Source: CAYPCH01 sp964409165 (GTDB lineage Bacteria > Bacillota > Clostridia > Acetivibrionales > Acetivibrionaceae). Taken from it: DNA of 38,037 bases. The translations under genes and the position numbers were made by a program. Where the stretch lies: the NCBI GenBank assembly GCA_964409165.1, contig CAYPCH010000020.1, forward strand, positions 1-38,037. Reading direction: 5' to 3'. Shown here piece by piece: positions 34,175 through 38,037 of this stretch (the stretch's first letter is position 1; each line of letters opens with the position of its first letter). The notes under the pieces are model-generated. The model did not search any database. It was not told the DNA's origin and saw nothing but the letters and a program-made list of their open reading frames with translations.

Positions 34175-36667
34175 TTATTCATACTTTACCGACTCTATAA
34201 TGTTCATTTTTGATGACTTCAATGCCGGACTAATACTTGCTAGAAGTGTTATAATTATACCTCCCAGCAAAGAATTTACAAAAAGTGATGCTGATAAATG
34301 CATTGAAACAGGAAGGCTCATTGCCTTTAAGACATAACCTGTATTTAAAACCAGAACAAAACCTGAAGCGATACCGGCCAAACCTCCTATTATGCCACCT
34401 GTCAGGGATTCTATAAACAGCATTTTAACAATCTGAAACTTGTTCATACCCACAGAACGGTATACTGCAAGCCAGCGCTTTCTTTCCATAAAGCTTATTA
34501 CAAAATTATTCAGAATTCCAAATATACCTATAATAAGTGACATTACAGAAAAACCGTTGAGGATTGAGAACAGCTTTTTATTGCTTTGTGCATTGAGTTC
34601 TTCCATTTTATCCATTGTTGATGACCATATGCCAGCCTTGGGAAACTTATTGAGGATGTTCTTCTCAACCACGTCGGGATCCAATGTAGTCTTTATAAAA
34701 AACTGTGAGTAATAATTAAGACCTGCATCTGCTTTTAAAAACCTGTCTGAGGTTACTGCATAATCTCCATTATACATAAGAGTGTTGAAAAATCCAATGA
34801 CCTTATAGGACTTGACACCTCTCGTCAGTCCCAAATCCAAAAAATCTCCTTCCTTCACGCCAAACTTTTCTTTTAAGGCTTTGGAAATCAGGATGTATCG
34901 TCCCTCATCAAGCTTGTCCAATAATTCCTTTTTGTTGCCAAGGATGTGGATTTCCCAAAAATCTGAATAGCTATTTTTGTTAATGCCATTGATTATCATT
35001 ATTTTGGCGTCTTTATTGGTAATATCAACATTATTAAGCTCGTAAGCTCCTGAAAGGCTTTCAACTCCTTCAACAGTCTGTAGTATTTTTTCAAAATTGC
35101 GGTTGGAATTGTAATATGACAACCAAATGTCAAAATTACGGTCGTTATAAACATTGCCAACTTCCTTTCCAACGCTGAAACTTACTATGTTTATCATAAG
35201 AAGGCTTGAGAGGCCGATAGCCAGCAATGAGATATTGTTTACAATGCTCTTGTTGTCTCTGAGGTTTTTAGCAGCCAGTACCCCTTCATTACCAAAGACA
35301 AAGAAATAAAGTTTTTCAAACACCCTTACAGCAAGGTTTGTAAGGTAAGGAACAAAGAGGATCACTGACAAAATTGAAAGAAGCATGCACAAGACAAGCA
35401 GTGGCATAGACTTTGTTGGAGGAACCAGTGGCGGAATAATAACAGCTATACAGATTGATAGTATTGCAAGTATAAGCTTGAATTTTTTTTTGCTGTGCTT
35501 CTTTTCAATGGAGTTTAAAATGATATCCTTGACCGGTATTTTTGAAATCTTGATAATTGGCAGAATAGAGCTTATAAAGCCAAGGAATATTGCGGTCATA
35601 AATGCGAGGGCAAAATGGACAAGGGAAAACTCGACGGTTGTCACAAATCCTTTTTGCCATACGGGTCTTGACATATAGGACATTATATATAGTATGCCTA
35701 TTCCAAGTCCGCAACCCAAAAGTCCCCCTAGAATGCTATATGCTACACTTTCGGTAAGGAGGACAATGTCGGTCATTTTTCTTGTTGCGCCAATACTCCT
35801 GAAGGTTCCTATAACAGGAAGTCTTTCAACGGTAAGAACCTTGAAGGATGAGTATATTATAAACGCACTCATAAAGAAGACTATAACTGTCATTAGAAGA
35901 AACGACATAGTCAAGGGTGCTGTTTGCGAATCCAGTTCCTCTTGGGAAAAAGGTTCTGATACCGAATGCTTTGGGTATTCTTTTGATAGAAGATTTATCA
36001 GTTCTTTTTTATCCGAAGGGTTTTTTAGCTTTAAATATATCATTCCCTCTCTGCCTTTTGCATTATAGATTGAGCTCAGATTATCCTTCGGAACTGCCGC
36101 ATAGATGTTCATACCATCATCAGCAAAAAGACCCGAGGGCTGTGCAATAGCACAAACCAGGTATTTATACTTGTTGTTATAAATAGTAAGGTCTAAATAG
36201 TCTCCTGCGGAGAGGTTGTATTTTTCAGCAGTATTGCGGCTTATAATAATTTTTTTTCCGCTGAAGGGCTTTAAATCGGATTGCATGTATATATCAAAAG
36301 GATTCATGGTCTGCAAATCGTCATAGTTTATTGAGAACAAAGACATACTGACAGATTCGCTTATATTGGGTTTGTAGATTGCAGACCCCTGAAACGCGCC
36401 TATAATATATTCAAAATGATCACGATAATCTTGCGTACCCTTCATTACAGGAAATGAAGTGGATTTTTGATTAGCTGTAATTGAAATATCAGCCGTACCA
36501 AAATACTGTTTCATTTTCTCGGCATACATTTTACTCATTGTACCAGATATAGCAGTAGATGCAAAAAGGAGTGCTGATGAAATCATTATTGAAAACACTA
36601 TAAGAAAAGTACGGAACTTTTTTTCGTATATGTTTTTAAATATAAATTTAAAAATAATAAGAATTAT
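34175..36667 (-). CDS. FtsX/MacB-type ABC permease with two FtsX blocks; start codon apparently AUA or AUU
   Basis: A first membrane helix is followed by a large extracytoplasmic domain, three helices (about FLLMTVIVFFMSAFIIYSS onward), a second block with its own soluble domain and four final helices; about 830 residues from the proposed start. The first standard start codon in frame is GTG at 36598, but that falls inside the first membrane helix. Upstream the same frame continues with IILIIFKFIFKNIYEKKF, exactly the cytoplasmic lead (FKN...KKFRTFL) seen in FtsX permeases, back to AUA-AUU at 36667-36662, which is 5-8 nt after GGTGGGGGG. So either a non-standard start is used or a G-to-A change destroyed an ATG. 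A conventional caller would report 34175-36598. First gene of the permease-ATPase-adaptor operon; substrate unknown. Confidence 0.82.
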   Translation of the reverse strand: MILIIFKFIFKNIYEKKFRTFLIVFSIMISSALLFASTAISGTMSKMYAEKMKQYFGTADISITANQKSTSFPVMKGTQDYRDHFEYIIGAFQGSAIYKPNISESVSMSLFSINYDDLQTMNPFDIYMQSDLKPFSGKKIIISRNTAEKYNLSAGDYLDLTIYNNKYKYLVCAIAQPSGLFADDGMNIYAAVPKDNLSSIYNAKGREGMIYLKLKNPSDKKELINLLSKEYPKHSVSEPFSQEELDSQTAPLTMSFLLMTVIVFFMSAFIIYSSFKVLTVERLPVIGTFRSIGATRKMTDIVLLTESVAYSILGGLLGCGLGIGILYIMSYMSRPVWQKGFVTTVEFSLVHFALAFMTAIFLGFISSILPIIKISKIPVKDIILNSIEKKHSKKKFKLILAILSICIAVIIPPLVPPTKSMPLLVLCMLLSILSVILFVPYLTNLAVRVFEKLYFFVFGNEGVLAAKNLRDNKSIVNNISLLAIGLSSLLMINIVSFSVGKEVGNVYNDRNFDIWLSYYNSNRNFEKILQTVEGVESLSGAYELNNVDITNKDAKIMIINGINKNSYSDFWEIHILGNKKELLDKLDEGRYILISKALKEKFGVKEGDFLDLGLTRGVKSYKVIGFFNTLMYNGDYAVTSDRFLKADAGLNYYSQFFIKTTLDPDVVEKNILNKFPKAGIWSSTMDKMEELNAQSNKKLFSILNGFSVMSLIIGIFGILNNFVISFMERKRWLAVYRSVGMNKFQIVKMLFIESLTGGIIGGLAGIASGFVLVLNTGYVLKAMSLPVSMHLSASLFVNSLLGGIIITLLASISPALKSSKMNIIESVKYE

Positions 36668-36875
36668 GTTCGCCCCCCACCAAAAAAGTAATTTTTCACA
36701 AATACAATATCATATTTAACAATAGATTACGACTGTTTCTTAAGATTGTCTGTTAATTGCATAAATAAATTTTGCAAAAAGTGAAATGACGGACGATTAT
36801 GGCAGAGTAAAGTATAGTCTATGGGTTAAAAAAGCGAGAATGACAAAGGTAAATTAAAAATATAATAAAATATAC

Positions 36876-36904
36876 TTGACACTCTGTGCTGACTGTATTA
36901 CAAT
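36876..36904 (+). promoter_or_regulatory. Strong sigma-A promoter of rplM-rpsI, with leader
   Basis: TTGACA (36876-36881), 17-bp spacer, TACAAT (36899-36904), leaving a leader of about 95 nt before rplM. The leader can form a small stem GTTCA...TGAAC (about 36924-36941). Ribosomal protein L13 leaders regulate this operon in Bacilli, but I cannot confirm the conserved structure here. Confidence 0.75.
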
Positions 36905-37005
36905 ATTTAAGTGTCGAAAATTTGGTTCACTGTGATTGAACTGAACATTAATTTCTATAAATACTAATAAATAAGAGGATTTTGATCAAGGAGGTAGAGG
37001 GTTCG

Positions 37006-37440
37006 ATGAAGACTTTTATGGCAAAAGCCCATGAAGTTCAAAGAAAATGGTATATTGTTGACGCAGAGGGAAAGCCTCTCGGAAGACTTGCAAGTGAAGT
37101 TGCCAAGATATTAAGAGGGAAACACAAGCCTGATTTCACACCGCATGTTGATACAGGTGACCATGTTATAGTATTGAACGCTGATAAGGTTGTACTTACA
37201 GGCAAGAAATTGGATCAGAAGATGTATAGGCATCATTCATTGTATCCAGGCGGACTTAAGGAAATAAAGTATAGGGTTTTTATGGAGAAAAAACCTGAGA
37301 AGGCAGTGGAAATAGCAGTTAAGGGTATGCTCCCAAAAAACAGCCTGGGAAGGGCTATGTTTAAGAAGCTCAAGGTTTATCAAGGAACTGAGCACCCACA
37401 TGAAGCACAAATGCCGGAAAAATTGGATATTAACGTTTAA
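37006..37440 (+). CDS. rplM: 50S ribosomal protein L13
   Basis: A 144-residue protein of usual length, with WYIVDAEGKPLGRLASEVA, LRGKHKPDFTPHVDTGDHV, the YRHHSLYPGG motif and the C-terminal GTEHPHEAQMPE all as in the family. AAGGAGG is 11 nt before ATG 37006. The frame opens at a TTG at 36982 whose codons overlap that RBS, so it is not the start. Co-transcribed with rpsI, 22 bp downstream. Confidence 0.98.
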   Translation: MKTFMAKAHEVQRKWYIVDAEGKPLGRLASEVAKILRGKHKPDFTPHVDTGDHVIVLNADKVVLTGKKLDQKMYRHHSLYPGGLKEIKYRVFMEKKPEKAVEIAVKGMLPKNSLGRAMFKKLKVYQGTEHPHEAQMPEKLDINV

Positions 37441-37462
37441 TACGAGGGGAGGATTGGAATAA

Positions 37463-37855
37463 ATGGCAAAGGTACAGTACTATGGAACCGGAAGAAGAAA
37501 GAAATCAGTTGCAAGAGTAAGGCTTGTTCCAGGAGATGGAAAAGTTACTATAAATGAAAGAAACATTGAAGAGTATTTTGGTCTTGAGACATTGAAGGTT
37601 ATTTGCAAGCAACCATTGCTTCTTACAGATACATTAAGCAAGTTTGATGTAATATGCAAGGTTGTAGGAGGAGGCTTTACAGGCCAAGCTGGTGCTGTAA
37701 GGCACGGTATTGCAAGGGCTCTCATTAACGCAGATGAAGAGCTGAGACCTGCTCTTAAGAAAGCTGGTTTCCTGACAAGGGATCCGAGAATGAAAGAAAG
37801 AAAGAAATACGGTCTCAAAAAGGCGAGAAGAGCACCTCAATTCTCAAAGAGATAA
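37463..37855 (+). CDS. rpsI: 30S ribosomal protein S9
   Basis: A 130-residue protein of usual length, starting YYGTGRRKKSVARVRL and carrying GGGFTGQAGAVRHGIARAL. The C-terminal tail KKARRAPQFSKR ends in the universally conserved Lys-Arg that reaches the P-site tRNA. RBS GGGGAGG. Second and last gene of the operon in view. Confidence 0.98.
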   Translation: MAKVQYYGTGRRKKSVARVRLVPGDGKVTINERNIEEYFGLETLKVICKQPLLLTDTLSKFDVICKVVGGGFTGQAGAVRHGIARALINADEELRPALKKAGFLTRDPRMKERKKYGLKKARRAPQFSKR

Positions 37856-37985
37856 TTATTCTGAAACGAAGATATCGCAAAGAGCCCATTTTACAAGGGT
37901 TACAGAAGTTGTGGAACTTGTTCAGATGTGTTGGATTGTTATCAACATGCAACATGTATGCAACAAATATATCAATGATATGTAT

Positions 37986-38024
37986 AGGACATTTTTCGGT
38001 AGAAATACTGGAGAATGTCCTTTT
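37986..38024 (+). terminator. Probable intrinsic terminator after rpsI
   Basis: AGGACATT pairs with AATGTCCT, 20-nt loop, followed by TTTT. The 130 bp between rpsI and this hairpin hold no gene; a 13-bp match to the palindromic repeat family (GCAAAGAGCCCAT) lies at 37877-37889. Confidence 0.5.
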
Positions 38025-38037
38025 CTGTTATATCTGA

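Noticed and set aside
37926..38037. Open frame to the window edge after rpsI
   Set aside because: No RBS, cysteine- and methionine-rich random-looking content, and it runs through the probable terminator hairpin.

Overview
This is a low-GC bacterial window whose gene content points to an anaerobic, spore-forming, cellulosome-producing member of the Clostridia, most likely of the Acetivibrio (Clostridium) thermocellum group. The evidence is a GH9 cellulase with a type I dockerin whose two repeats both carry the Asn-Ser-Thr-Asp signature, a LysM/SH3/GH18 hydrolase of the spore-cortex type, a complete ctsR-mcsA-mcsB-clpC stress cluster, and DisA. A run of exactly 100 N at 8930-9029 shows that the sequence comes from a scaffolded draft assembly.

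Layout. 1-63: start of an unknown gene on the minus strand. 64-774: non-coding DNA holding a 133-bp palindromic repeat. 775-4020: SNF2-family helicase. 4399-7890 (minus): GH18 spore-type hydrolase and an ABC-F ATPase. 8138-8785: redox repressor Rex, followed by a tandem array of long hairpins that contains the assembly gap. 9336-10862 (minus): membrane GGDEF/HD-GYP protein. 11270-12955: GH9-dockerin cellulase. 13059-16543 (minus): aroF-tyrA-aroA operon for shikimate and tyrosine biosynthesis. 17374-19458: EF-G paralogue of the EF-G-2 type. 19578-20577: DUF1624-like membrane protein and a small charged protein. 20737-25501: ctsR-mcsA-mcsB-clpC with a clear promoter and CtsR operator. 25667-29084: divergent pair of a membrane GT2 glycosyltransferase and a cytoplasmic GH15 enzyme, placed between clpC and radA-disA. 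29249-31727: radA-disA. 31810-32205: conserved cysteine-containing small protein. 32365-36667 (minus): three-gene MacAB/LolCDE-like ABC system (lipoprotein adaptor, ATPase, two-block FtsX permease). 37006-37855: rplM-rpsI with a strong promoter.

Functionally the window is mostly chromosomal housekeeping: protein quality control by arginine phosphorylation, DNA-integrity signalling by c-di-AMP, c-di-GMP turnover, aromatic amino acid synthesis and ribosomal proteins. It also holds lifestyle genes for cellulose degradation, spore cortex and glycan metabolism. I found no phage, CRISPR, complete insertion sequence or obvious new defence system.

The least explained material is non-coding. It comprises (a) two diverged copies of a 130-133 bp palindromic element about 29 kb apart; (b) a 98-101 bp hairpin repeated in tandem at the end of rex; (c) a roughly 22-bp motif shared by three intergenic regions; (d) inverted repeats with a GGNACGGTTCT core that serve as convergent-gene terminators; and (e) an FtsX permease whose reading frame extends upstream of any standard start codon to a ribosome binding site followed by AUA-AUU.
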